Origin: a virus
IMG/VR virus record: IMGVR_UViG_3300035684_000073
Location: 1 to 59,337 of that record
Direction: 5' to 3' (one strand)
Length of the DNA stretch: 59,337 nucleotides
Shown here: piece after piece, positions 24,882 to 32,121 of the stretch
How the letters are laid out: each line of letters begins with the position of its first letter
How positions within the stretch are numbered: the stretch's first letter is position 1
Made by a program: the position numbers and the translations under genes
Notes under the pieces: generated by a model
Database searches by the model: none
What the model was told of the DNA's origin: nothing
What the model saw: only the letters and a program-made list of their open reading frames with translations

Positions 24882-25379
24882 ATGAGCTGCGACCGCACGC
24901 TCTCGCTTCCGCCGCACCTGCAGGCGGGGAAGGTGGCGACGAAGGGCTTGATCCGGGCCGCCGGCGGTCAGGAGGCCGCATCCGCCGAGACGCACAAGTC
25001 GCAGCCGCGACTTTCGAGCTACGGCGCGACAAACACGCCCGATTTCATTCCGATCAACGACGTGGCGGCGCTCGAAGCGGTCACGCACGGCACGCCGGGG
25101 CACCCGCATGTCACGCGCTGGCTCGCGCGAGAAGCGGGGTTCGCGCTGGTGAAACTGCCCACGGCTCCGGTGGGCTTCACTGATTTTCATCGCGCGATCG
25201 GCGCCGTCTCCCGAGAAGTCGGCGAGGCGGTCGAGCTGGTCTGCGACGCGCTTGGCGACGACAACCAGGTGACGAAGCGGGAAGTGCGCGAGAAGAAGAT
25301 CGTCGAGAATATCGACGACGCCATCGAGCGCCTGATCGCGCTGCGCGGCCTCGCGCTCGATGCTCCGGAGACGATCTGA
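24882..25379 (+). CDS. phage CII-like regulatory protein
   Basis: The protein has 165 residues. The N-terminal third is basic and helical. The centre reads RLSSYGATNTPDFIPINDVA then ALEAVTHGTPGHPHVTRWLA, the pattern of phage regulatory CII/CP76-type proteins, and a helical C-terminus follows (GEAVELVCDALGDDNQVTKR). It probably takes part in the lysis-lysogeny decision. Its stop overlaps the next start by one base (TGATG), opening the rightward early operon. Confidence 0.6.
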   Translation: MSCDRTLSLPPHLQAGKVATKGLIRAAGGQEAASAETHKSQPRLSSYGATNTPDFIPINDVAALEAVTHGTPGHPHVTRWLAREAGFALVKLPTAPVGFTDFHRAIGAVSREVGEAVELVCDALGDDNQVTKREVREKKIVENIDDAIERLIALRGLALDAPETI

Positions 25380-25624
25380 TGGCAGAGCCTCCCCGCTGCA
25401 CCTTCACCGTCGAGCCGCGCCGGACTCCCTCGATCGAGATCCGCGCCGCGATCGCGGATCGCGCGGCGGCGGCGCTGCTGAGCGGTGGTCGTGAATGTTC
25501 CGCCGGCTTCGAGCGCGATCGCGCCGGGCGCCTGGTGGTGGTCGAGTTGGAACCGGTGAGACAGCCGGGAAGCGGGTGCCCGCCAAAGTCATACTTTGGC
25601 GGGGTCCGGAGTGCGGGAGAGTGA
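25379..25624 (+). CDS. small phage protein, function unknown
   Basis: The protein has 81 residues and is beta-rich at the start (CTFTVEPRRTPSIEIRAAIA), with a FERDRAGRLVVVELEP hairpin. No motif is recognised. It is in the same operon as the CII-like gene, with a one-base overlap. Confidence 0.5.
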   Translation: MAEPPRCTFTVEPRRTPSIEIRAAIADRAAAALLSGGRECSAGFERDRAGRLVVVELEPVRQPGSGCPPKSYFGGVRSAGE

Positions 25625-25627
25625 GGC

Positions 25628-26230
25628 GTGCAAGCGGGTACAAGCGCGAAGGATGGACGGATCGAGCAGTGCTGGACGCTCACCAGGGACGCCGTTGACG
25701 ATTTTCTGCGCACCGCGAAGGCCGGCGACCGCCTCGTCTATGCGTCGGGCTCGCACCTGCTGCAGACGGACGGCGTAAAGGCGATCAAGCGTGCCGCCGA
25801 TCTCAATCAGCTGGTGCTCAATTTCCGGCGAAAGTCGGCGACCGTCGGCGAATGGATCGCGACGCGCAAAAGGCCCGCCGCGGCCGAGCCGGCTCCGGCG
25901 CCGCGGCGGCCGATCGCGCCGCAGCTCGACTTCGACGAAGGGGCGCAGCTCATGGCGCTCCTGTGCAACCTGGCGCGCAACCGGCGGCCGTGCGGCACGA
26001 ACCGCGAGATCGGCGATATGCTCGGCGGGATCGCGCCGGAGCGGGTTTCCTATCTGCTGCGAAGGCAGGTCGCCGCGGAGGCGATCGCCGTCGAGCAGCT
26101 CGCCGGCGGCGTCCGCGTGGTGAGCATCCGTGCGAGCGGTCTGTCGACCGCGCGCCCGGAGCGTCCGGGGGACGCTTCGGGCGAGGAGGGCCAGGCTTGC
26201 GGCCTGACGACGGCGAGGCCGGAGCAATGA
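25628..26230 (+). CDS. phage protein with C-terminal winged-helix-like domain
   Basis: The protein has 200 residues from GTG. Residues 1-70 (IEQCWTLTRDAVDDFLRTAK and LVYASGSHLLQTDGVKAIKR) form an alpha/beta domain. After a Pro/Ala linker, residues about 98-165 (LMALLCNLARNRRPCGTNRE, then LGGIAPERVSYLLRRQ) resemble a winged helix. It is a candidate DNA-binding regulator or replication accessory protein. It ends in ATGA overlap with the next gene. Confidence 0.65.
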   Translation: MQAGTSAKDGRIEQCWTLTRDAVDDFLRTAKAGDRLVYASGSHLLQTDGVKAIKRAADLNQLVLNFRRKSATVGEWIATRKRPAAAEPAPAPRRPIAPQLDFDEGAQLMALLCNLARNRRPCGTNREIGDMLGGIAPERVSYLLRRQVAAEAIAVEQLAGGVRVVSIRASGLSTARPERPGDASGEEGQACGLTTARPEQ

Positions 26231-26430
26231 AGGGGACCTGTCACCGCGGCCATAAGAGGGCAGCGGGCCTCGCCTTTGCCCGCGCCTGGCGCGAGGAGAA
26301 TCGGGCGCGCTTCGACGAAATGGATCGGCAAGGTCTGTTCTCCGACAGTTGGGCTCGCTGCCCTATCGGCGTCTCCGCGCCCGAATGGCCGCTTTCGCCC
26401 CAAAGGATCAATTTGGAGCGCTCAAGATGA
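26227..26430 (+). CDS. small phage protein, function unknown
   Basis: The protein has 67 residues (MKGTCHRGHKRAAGLAFARA, with aromatic pairs FSDSW and PEWPL). Its frame is fixed by 4-base overlaps at both ends. Confidence 0.55.
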   Translation: MKGTCHRGHKRAAGLAFARAWREENRARFDEMDRQGLFSDSWARCPIGVSAPEWPLSPQRINLERSR

Positions 26431-26792
26431 CCCGCTATCCGCAGCCGGGCGAGGTCCCGCACTGGTTTCTGCCGCCGGCGCCGCCGGCGCGGATTCGCTG
26501 CCAGGGCTGTTCGGCCGAGACACTGGCGCCGCCCGACGAGGCTCCGGAGGGCTGGGCGGGCACTTATGCGCTCGGCGCGCACGGCGCGGGCTGGCGCTTC
26601 ACCTGCGCCACCTGCAGCCTTCACTTTGGCGGCCCGGTGGTCGGTCACGTTCGGCCGGGCGCCGATCGACCGATCGTGGTCGTTTCGCACGAAGGTGGCT
26701 TCGACGCGACGATCGCCGAGGCGCGGATCCTGCACGCTGCGCTCGGCGGCGCTCTGGCGATCGCCGGCCGCGGCGATGGGAACAAGCCATGA
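26427..26792 (+). CDS. small phage protein with zinc-ribbon pattern
   Basis: The protein has 121 residues. IRCQGCSAE and later WRFTCATCSLHFGG give two CxxC pairs that could bind zinc. The C-terminal half is alpha/beta (PIVVVSHEGGFDATIAEARI). It overlaps both neighbours by 4 bases. The exact role is unknown. Confidence 0.6.
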   Translation: MTRYPQPGEVPHWFLPPAPPARIRCQGCSAETLAPPDEAPEGWAGTYALGAHGAGWRFTCATCSLHFGGPVVGHVRPGADRPIVVVSHEGGFDATIAEARILHAALGGALAIAGRGDGNKP

Positions 26793-27067
26793 CTTCGCCG
26801 GATCGCGTGCCCCCGAACGCGCCCGGCGGCGCCGGAGCGCCTGCAAGCGCTTCGGCGCAACCTTGCTGGCCGGAGCGCCATATCGCCCGGCGCAACGCCG
26901 CCAAGCACCATTTGGAAGCGTGCGGGTTCTGGGTCGGCCGCGCCGATCCCGACCCCGCCGCCACGGCGCTGACGAAGTGGCAGGTTTCGGGCGTGGCCGG
27001 CCACTTCGTCGATGGCGAGCTGGTCGCCTTCGCCCGGCAATATGGCTTCGAAGGGGGCGAGGCGTGA
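26789..27067 (+). CDS. small phage protein, function unknown
   Basis: The protein has 92 residues with a disordered Pro/Ala-rich start, then HIARRNAAKHHLEACGFWVG and a WQVSGVAGHFVDGELVAFAR beta hairpin. The overlap GTGA couples it to the next gene. Confidence 0.55.
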   Translation: MTSPDRVPPNAPGGAGAPASASAQPCWPERHIARRNAAKHHLEACGFWVGRADPDPAATALTKWQVSGVAGHFVDGELVAFARQYGFEGGEA

Positions 27068-28515
27068 AGATCGGCGGCTATGCGGCAATCTTCGATCACG
27101 TCGATCGCGGCGGCGACGTCGTGCGGCCGGGCGCGTTCGACCGGACCTTGCGGCTTCGGAGCGCGGGCGCCGTGCCGCTGCTGTGGCAGCACGCGATGGC
27201 GCGGCCGATCGGCGGGATCGACGCACTCGCGGTGGATGGGCGGGGCCTGCACATGCGCGGCACGTTGCGCGATCCTGTCGCGGCCATGCTGGTGCGCGCC
27301 GGAAAGATCACGGGCCTGAGTTTTGGCTATCGCCCCCGCAAGGTTCGGATGGGCGAGGCCTGGCGACAGCTGATCGAACTCGACCTGGTCGAAATCTCGA
27401 TCGTCATGGACCCGATGCAGCCACAGGCGCGGGTCGCGCCAATCAATGGCGGCGCCCCCGACGCGCTACAGGTCCGACACGCGGATCATGATCGGGCCGG
27501 GCTCGCCGGCGGCGGCGCGCCGCTCGGCGATGACGAGGATCTGATCGAGGCGGTTGCGCACGAAGCTTTCGCGCTGCCGCGCGTCCATGCGCCCGGCGCT
27601 TTCGGGCGGGAGTCCGAGATAATCCTCGATCGTCTCGCGGCTGATCACGATCCAGCGTTTCGGCGCGCGGCGGCCGCCCACGTTGCCAAGCGGCACGTGC
27701 ACGTGAACGTCATCGCCCTGCGGAAAAACGAGCGGCGCTGCCATGGCGCTGCCTTACCACCTCTCGAGATCCGCAACGTAGAAGAGGGGAGGATCGGTTC
27801 GATAAGTACGGCCGATGACCTTGTATTGCACGCCGAGTTCAAGGTCCCAAAATCTTCTCCGATCCAGCTCCAGGCGCAGCGTTGGCATGGCCGGATCGTC
27901 CGTCGCGATGCTCAGCACGCCCAAATCGCGGGTGATTACGCCCACGAGCGTTTCCAAAGTCGAACCGAGGTCGTTGGCCCACTTGTCGAACGCAACTCGG
28001 GACTGGAGGTAATCGGACGCGGGGTCGGTGCCTCTTGCCGCCCGCAGGGCCATCGCAACGGCAGCCTGGATGTGGATCCGACTTTCGTTCGAGCCCTGGA
28101 CGTAGATATCGATCCGTTCGATGCGGCCATGGTCGACCGGAGCGGCGAGTGCCTCCACCGCACGGGTGGCCGCAGACGGGGGCGGGCGACTGCTGCTCCT
28201 CAGCAAGATCTCGATCGTATCTCTGATGTTCTGGACGAAGCCGCCGAGAATAGCGCGGTGGTCAAGGAGCTTGTCAGCGACCTCGAAAAGCGTGGCCAGC
28301 GTCGCAAAGAGGCTGCCGCTGCGAACATTGTGGATGGTCAAGTGACCGGTCATGCCGCGCTCACGGCAATAGACGGCAAAGGCCTCACTAATGCGGGCGA
28401 GAATCTCGCCGGTATCGAAGGCGGACACAGGTTGCCAACTTCGGACTTCGATTTCGAGAAATGGATCGCTCATGAGTCGATGCTGGCGCACCCCGCGCTC
28501 GGGGGCAAGCCGTGA
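27064..28515 (+). CDS. solitary HK97-type prohead protease (S78) with an abnormal open 3' extension
   Basis: The domain covers about the first 135 residues: VKIGGYAAIFDHVDRGGDVV at the start, catalytic H43 in LLWQHAMARPIGG, S86 in ITGLSFGYRPR, and LVEISIVMDPMQPQARV at the end. This is a complete S78 prohead protease domain, yet it lies in the early region, far from portal and capsid genes. The frame has no stop until 28513-28515, so formally it encodes 483 residues. Bases from 27466 on are opposite two convincing leftward genes, and the extra residues look like antisense noise. The formal stop overlaps the next start (GTGA). Either a stop has been lost or the leftward pair was inserted here. 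Confidence 0.6.
   Translation: MKIGGYAAIFDHVDRGGDVVRPGAFDRTLRLRSAGAVPLLWQHAMARPIGGIDALAVDGRGLHMRGTLRDPVAAMLVRAGKITGLSFGYRPRKVRMGEAWRQLIELDLVEISIVMDPMQPQARVAPINGGAPDALQVRHADHDRAGLAGGGAPLGDDEDLIEAVAHEAFALPRVHAPGAFGRESEIILDRLAADHDPAFRRAAAAHVAKRHVHVNVIALRKNERRCHGAALPPLEIRNVEEGRIGSISTADDLVLHAEFKVPKSSPIQLQAQRWHGRIVRRDAQHAQIAGDYAHERFQSRTEVVGPLVERNSGLEVIGRGVGASCRPQGHRNGSLDVDPTFVRALDVDIDPFDAAMVDRSGECLHRTGGRRRGRATAAPQQDLDRISDVLDEAAENSAVVKELVSDLEKRGQRRKEAAAANIVDGQVTGHAALTAIDGKGLTNAGENLAGIEGGHRLPTSDFDFEKWIAHESMLAHPALGGKP
27466..27744 (-). CDS. small leftward protein, function unknown
   Basis: The protein has 92 residues: MAAPLVFPQGDDVHVHVPLG, then KRWIVISRETIEDYLGLPPE, then RQRESFVRNRLDQILVIAER. Composition and helix pattern are those of a real protein. 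It is antisense to the open extension of the prohead-protease frame. It lies 9 bases downstream of the other leftward gene, forming a two-gene unit. No family is recognised. Confidence 0.65.
   Translation of the reverse strand: MAAPLVFPQGDDVHVHVPLGNVGGRRAPKRWIVISRETIEDYLGLPPESAGRMDARQRESFVRNRLDQILVIAERRAAAGEPGPIMIRVSDL
27754..28473 (-). CDS. leftward protein, function unknown (possible moron)
   Basis: The protein has 239 residues if the ATG giving MSDPFLEIEVRSWQP is used. A longer frame (to 28548) starts with an Arg-rich, unlikely extension. The N-terminal part (FDTGEILARISEAFAVYCRE, LTIHNVRSGSLFATLATLFE) and a later IERIDIYVQGSNESRIHIQ are well-formed alpha/beta segments. The C-terminus (LRLELDRRRFWDLELGVQYK) is beta-rich. 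It runs against the surrounding rightward operon, as independently expressed cargo genes of prophages often do. Function unknown. Confidence 0.65.
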   Translation of the reverse strand: MSDPFLEIEVRSWQPVSAFDTGEILARISEAFAVYCRERGMTGHLTIHNVRSGSLFATLATLFEVADKLLDHRAILGGFVQNIRDTIEILLRSSSRPPPSAATRAVEALAAPVDHGRIERIDIYVQGSNESRIHIQAAVAMALRAARGTDPASDYLQSRVAFDKWANDLGSTLETLVGVITRDLGVLSIATDDPAMPTLRLELDRRRFWDLELGVQYKVIGRTYRTDPPLFYVADLERW

Positions 28516-28874
28516 CGGCCAGTGTGTTCGCCGAAATCGCGTTCGCAATCGGCTGCGCGGCGCGTGCGGCCGAGATCCAGGAGGCGATCGTCGGCGAAAC
28601 GATTGAGGCGCTCAAAGCCGCCCGGATCGAGCAGATCGGGAAGCACGGGCACGACGCCGAGCATGACGCCATGCTGCCGATCGATCAGCTGCCGCGGCTC
28701 GCGCAGGGTCGGATCGTGCACGCGCTCGATCAGATCCAGGCATTCGCCGGCGCCCGCAACCTGCCTGCAGCTCGCCTCAATCTGCTGCGCGGCGCGGCGA
28801 TCCTGCTCGCGGCCGTCGATCGCCTGGCGCCCGTGATTGCCGCCGGCATGGGAAGCGAAGGGGAAGAGCATTGA
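28512..28874 (+). CDS. helical phage protein, function unknown
   Basis: The protein has 120 residues from GTG (TASVFAEIAFAIGCAARAAE). It is entirely helical, with IEALKAARIEQIGKHGHDAE and LNLLRGAAILLAAVDRLAPV. The stop overlaps the TTG start of the next gene. It may be a small accessory replication or recombination protein, but nothing specific shows. Confidence 0.55.
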   Translation: MTASVFAEIAFAIGCAARAAEIQEAIVGETIEALKAARIEQIGKHGHDAEHDAMLPIDQLPRLAQGRIVHALDQIQAFAGARNLPAARLNLLRGAAILLAAVDRLAPVIAAGMGSEGEEH

Positions 28875-29458
28875 GCCAAGATCGAAACATCACGGTCGGC
28901 AAGAGCTGGCCGAGGCCGGCTACGCCGTGCGCGCTGGCGCCGAATTGGGAAGGCGAGTTCCGCGACTTCGACGATTGGGTCAGCTTCGCATCGAAGCGGC
29001 TCACAGTGGCGAGCGACAGCAACGGTGCCGATCTGTCGGCGATCTGCGTCGATGCCCTCGGCCGCCGCTGTCATAACGGCCGCGACTTCGCGCGGGCCCG
29101 CGATGAAGGCGCCTTTCCGGTGCGCTATTTCTTCGAGTGCCGCCAGCCGGCGATCGAGCCCGACGGCCTGGCGCAGCTGCGCGATGCGATCCCCAAGTTG
29201 GACCAGGCGCTCGGCGAGATGGTCGATGATCACACGACAAGCGCGAACCATCACCCGGCGCACGTGCTGGTGCCCGTCGCGGCCTTCGAGACCGTCAAAG
29301 ACTTTGTGCAGCTGGCGCGGCGCATAAAGCAGCAGGCCGAAAGTATCGGCGAGCTGCCCCCGGTCGACGGCGGGCCAACGGCGGGCCTGGCGCCAGGCTA
29401 TGCGATCGATGCCGCCGGTTGCCCGGTGCACGTCGGCCGCGACGGCGGCGCGTTGTGA
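28871..29458 (+). CDS. phage protein, function unknown
   Basis: The protein has 195 residues from a TTG start overlapping the previous stop. Residues 25-95 (WEGEFRDFDDWVSFASKRLT, then CVDALGRRCHNGRDFARARD, then FPVRYFFECR) are a mixed fold. The C-terminal half is helical (HVLVPVAAFETVKDFVQLAR). No family is recognised. It ends with GTGA overlap. Confidence 0.55.
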   Translation: MSQDRNITVGKSWPRPATPCALAPNWEGEFRDFDDWVSFASKRLTVASDSNGADLSAICVDALGRRCHNGRDFARARDEGAFPVRYFFECRQPAIEPDGLAQLRDAIPKLDQALGEMVDDHTTSANHHPAHVLVPVAAFETVKDFVQLARRIKQQAESIGELPPVDGGPTAGLAPGYAIDAAGCPVHVGRDGGAL

Positions 29459-30249
29459 GCGCCGTCAAGGTGGGCCGGCTGGTCGAATATTTTCGCGGCG
29501 AGGGTGCCCGCTTCGGCAACGAAGGCGATCTGCAGGGCTGGTCGACCGAGGAAACAGCTGTGCGCTTCCTGCGCTCCTATCGCGAACTGCTCGACCAGGC
29601 CCCGCGGCCGATCGGCGCCGAGCTGCCGTGGCGGTGCTTTCATTGCGAGGAAGTTTTCGACACGCGCGCCAAGGCGGCCGAGCACTTCGGCACGGGCAAT
29701 TACAAGAACGAGCAGCCCGTTTGTATCGAAGCGGCGACAACCGAGCTCAAAATGCTGGTGATCACAAATCGCGAGCTTTGGGAGCGGCTGCGGTCGGTCG
29801 AGCAGGATCTAGAGCAGGCCGAATTCGAGCGGGACAACTTCGCCTATGCCGCGCGCAAGCTCACGGGCAAGCCGAGCGCCACGGCTCACGATCTGTCGAG
29901 CTGGAAGGAGACGGCGGACGGGCGGGTGCTCGCCGCGGAGGCCGCGATCGACGCCGCACCGGCGTGGCTGGCCGCCTGGCTGCGCCGGCGTGCCGAGCGG
30001 ATCTGGCGGCGGGCGCCGGCGGCCGCGACACGCGCGCAGCTGCGACAGATACTGCAGCGCTGGCAGGCCTGGTGCGCCGACGGCGAGCTGCGCGGCCAGC
30101 ACGTTTTCGCAAGCGAGGGGGCGATCGCGCTTCGCGCTGTCACGGCCGAAGCGCTGGCGCCGACGGCCTCTCGGGCGCCCAGATCCTGCAAATCGCTCCT
30201 AGACTCATTTGGGGCGGGCCGTCTTAGACGGCCTTCGGCAAAGGGCTGA
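29455..30249 (+). CDS. phage protein with zinc-finger-like segment, function unknown
   Basis: The protein has 264 residues from the GTG overlapping the previous stop. WRCFHCEEVFDTRAKAAEHF looks like a C2H2-type finger (CxxC...H). A helical region follows (LRSVEQDLEQAEFERDNFAY), then an Arg/Ala-rich C-terminus. The last 15 codons contain a palindromic element (GTCTTAGAC at 30221-30229) also found at 44362. The gene may bind DNA in the early region. Confidence 0.6.
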   Translation: MSAVKVGRLVEYFRGEGARFGNEGDLQGWSTEETAVRFLRSYRELLDQAPRPIGAELPWRCFHCEEVFDTRAKAAEHFGTGNYKNEQPVCIEAATTELKMLVITNRELWERLRSVEQDLEQAEFERDNFAYAARKLTGKPSATAHDLSSWKETADGRVLAAEAAIDAAPAWLAAWLRRRAERIWRRAPAAATRAQLRQILQRWQAWCADGELRGQHVFASEGAIALRAVTAEALAPTASRAPRSCKSLLDSFGAGRLRRPSAKG

Positions 30250-30252
30250 CAA

Positions 30253-30513
30253 GTGCCGGATCAGCTGAGCTTCCTGCCGGTGCCGCTGCGCGAGGCCTTC
30301 GCCCGTGCGATCTATGCCAAGCGGCCTTTTTGCCAGGCCTCCACCGTCGGCGTGCTCGATGGGCTCGGCGGGGTGACGGTCATCGCTTGGGATAATGCGC
30401 CGGCCTTCTACCAGGATCAGTGCTTCGAGCTGGCCGACGCCGTGCTCGCGGAGATCTTCCTGCGCCAGCAGCAAGGCGAGCAGCTGCCCGTGCAAGTCGA
30501 AAGGGCGGCATGA
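30253..30513 (+). CDS. small phage protein, function unknown
   Basis: The protein has 86 residues from GTG ([20 protein letters not shown]). [20 protein letters not shown] and a helical end suggest a compact alpha/beta protein. It overlaps the DUF4031 gene by 4 bases. Confidence 0.55.
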   Translation: MPDQLSFLPVPLREAFARAIYAKRPFCQASTVGVLDGLGGVTVIAWDNAPAFYQDQCFELADAVLAEIFLRQQQGEQLPVQVERAA

Positions 30514-30761
30514 CGGTTTACGTCGACCAGGCGCGCAATCGGCTCGGCCGCATGATCTGCTGCCATATGGTCGCGGACACGCTCCAAGAGCTGCACGCGA
30601 TGGCGGCCGCGATCGGGATGCGGCGCGCCTGGTTTCAGCCGGCCAGCTTCCCGCACTACGACGTGAGCTTAGAGCGCCGAGCCCGTGCGATCGCCGCCGG
30701 CGCCGTCGAGATCGATCGTCGCCAACTGGCGCGCTTCATGCGCGAGAAGAGGCGCGCATGA
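30510..30761 (+). CDS. DUF4031-like protein
   Basis: The protein has 83 residues. It begins [20 protein letters not shown], continues [20 protein letters not shown] and has [17 protein letters not shown]. This is the pattern of the DUF4031 family (VYVD..., C.M.ADT..ELH.FA..IG..R.WFQ, HYD). The family is common in phages and of unknown function. Overlaps of 4 bases lie on both sides. Confidence 0.75.
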   Translation: MTVYVDQARNRLGRMICCHMVADTLQELHAMAAAIGMRRAWFQPASFPHYDVSLERRARAIAAGAVEIDRRQLARFMREKRRA

Positions 30762-30994
30762 CGGCGCGGGGCGGGCCGGTAGCGTTGCGATCGGCGCGGG
30801 AGATCCTGGCCGATCAGTATGACGCCGAGGGACGGCGATCGACGGCCGCGGCCGTTCGGCGGGGCGGCAACCCGTCGGAAAGCGTGCTGCGCTCGCTGCG
30901 GGCGATCGAGATCGCGCAGCGGGAAGCCATCGCGACACGTGCGCAGCTGGCCGTCAAGCCAGGCAAAGCGCCTCGACGCGAGCAGCGAAGCTAA
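30758..30994 (+). CDS. small basic phage protein, function unknown
   Basis: The protein has 78 residues, with [20 protein letters not shown] and [20 protein letters not shown]. It is strongly basic and helical. It shares the A of TAATG with the next start. Confidence 0.5.
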   Translation: MTARGGPVALRSAREILADQYDAEGRRSTAAAVRRGGNPSESVLRSLRAIEIAQREAIATRAQLAVKPGKAPRREQRS

Positions 30995-32121
30995 TGGCAG
31001 GGGCAGGGGGGCAGGGCCGCGGCAGTGATGCTTCCGCGGGCGTTGGGGCGCCGGCGCAGCTTTTGGCGCGTCTTAAGCTCGGCGTTCCGACGAAGCCCGA
31101 CGGTTCGATCGATTGGCCGGCGCCGGATCCGTCGAGCCCGTTTTTTGTGCAGGCGCCGTGCCTGGTGAGCTTTTCGGGCGGCCGCACGTCGGCGCTTATG
31201 CTCTTCCTGATCTTGTGGGCGCACGGCGGCGAGCTGCCGCCTGGCGTTTTCGTTTGTTTCGCCAATACGGGCAAAGAGCGCGAGGAAACGCTGCGGTTCC
31301 TCTATGAGTGTGGCCTCCGCTGGGGCGTTCGGATCCGCATAGTCGAATGGCGCCGCCCGGACGCGGCGAAGGGCAAGAGGCTTCCCCCTGATCAGCGCTT
31401 CGAGGAAGTCGGTTTCAATAGTGCTGCCCGCAATGGTGAGCCGTTTGTCGCTCTAATCGAAAATCGCGGCTTTCTCCCCAATGTCGCAACCCGCTTTTGC
31501 ACGTCGGACCTGAAGATCAACACATTGGACGCCTTTATGAGGGCGCAGGGTTTCGACCGCTGGTCTAACGCTGTCGGGCTGCGCGCCGATGAAATGCACA
31601 GGGTGTTTAAGCAAGTCGAGCGGAACAAGGCTGCGCGCCGGTCGACGGCGATCATGCCGCTCGCAGTGGCGGGCATCACTAAGCAAGACGTGATGGCCTT
31701 CTGGGCTCGGCAGCCGTTCAACCTGCAGCTACGCGGCTACGAAGGGAATTGCGACCTTTGCTTTTTGAAAGGCGAGCGGATCCTCCGGCGGCTCGTCCGC
31801 GACAACCCCGGAATGGCGGGCTGGTGGAAAGAGCAGGAAGGGCAGCGCGCCGGCGCCACTCGCGATCCAGCGATGGCGAATTTCTCGCGCCGCTACACTT
31901 ACGCCGGGTTGGAGGCTGAAGTCGGCGCGAGTGCGCTGCTCGATCTCGATTTGATGAGCGAAGATGAAGAGTTCGATGCCGAATGCGGGTTGACGTGTGG
32001 CGGTGATGATAGCCCGATCTCTTTCGACGCCGCGGCCGCGGTCGACCGCATGTTGGCCGATGTCGAGCTAAGGCGCGCGGCCGAGGATTGGCAAAGCCGG
32101 CAAGGCGGGCTCGATCTGTGA
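30994..32121 (+). CDS. PP-loop ATPase, phosphoadenosine phosphosulfate reductase-like
   Basis: The protein has 375 residues. The PP-loop is FSGGRTSALML (about residues 59-69), followed by FANTGKEREETLRFLYECGL, the usual second strand and helix of this family. Later motifs are RFCTSDLKI and a CDLCF cysteine pair, with more cysteines near the C-terminus (CGLTCGGDD). Relatives adenylate a substrate and carry out sulfur or nucleotide chemistry. In phages they are linked by some authors to DNA or RNA modification, but the substrate cannot be read from sequence. It stands directly before the primase-helicase gene, overlapping it by 4 bases. Confidence 0.78.
   Translation: MAGAGGQGRGSDASAGVGAPAQLLARLKLGVPTKPDGSIDWPAPDPSSPFFVQAPCLVSFSGGRTSALMLFLILWAHGGELPPGVFVCFANTGKEREETLRFLYECGLRWGVRIRIVEWRRPDAAKGKRLPPDQRFEEVGFNSAARNGEPFVALIENRGFLPNVATRFCTSDLKINTLDAFMRAQGFDRWSNAVGLRADEMHRVFKQVERNKAARRSTAIMPLAVAGITKQDVMAFWARQPFNLQLRGYEGNCDLCFLKGERILRRLVRDNPGMAGWWKEQEGQRAGATRDPAMANFSRRYTYAGLEAEVGASALLDLDLMSEDEEFDAECGLTCGGDDSPISFDAAAAVDRMLADVELRRAAEDWQSRQGGLDL

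Noticed and set aside
24427-24885. + strand 152-codon frame after the cro-like gene
   Set aside because: It overlaps the ATGA of the cro-like gene, but its translation is less protein-like than the minus-strand gene with AWYRRQDYRRTLEVME.
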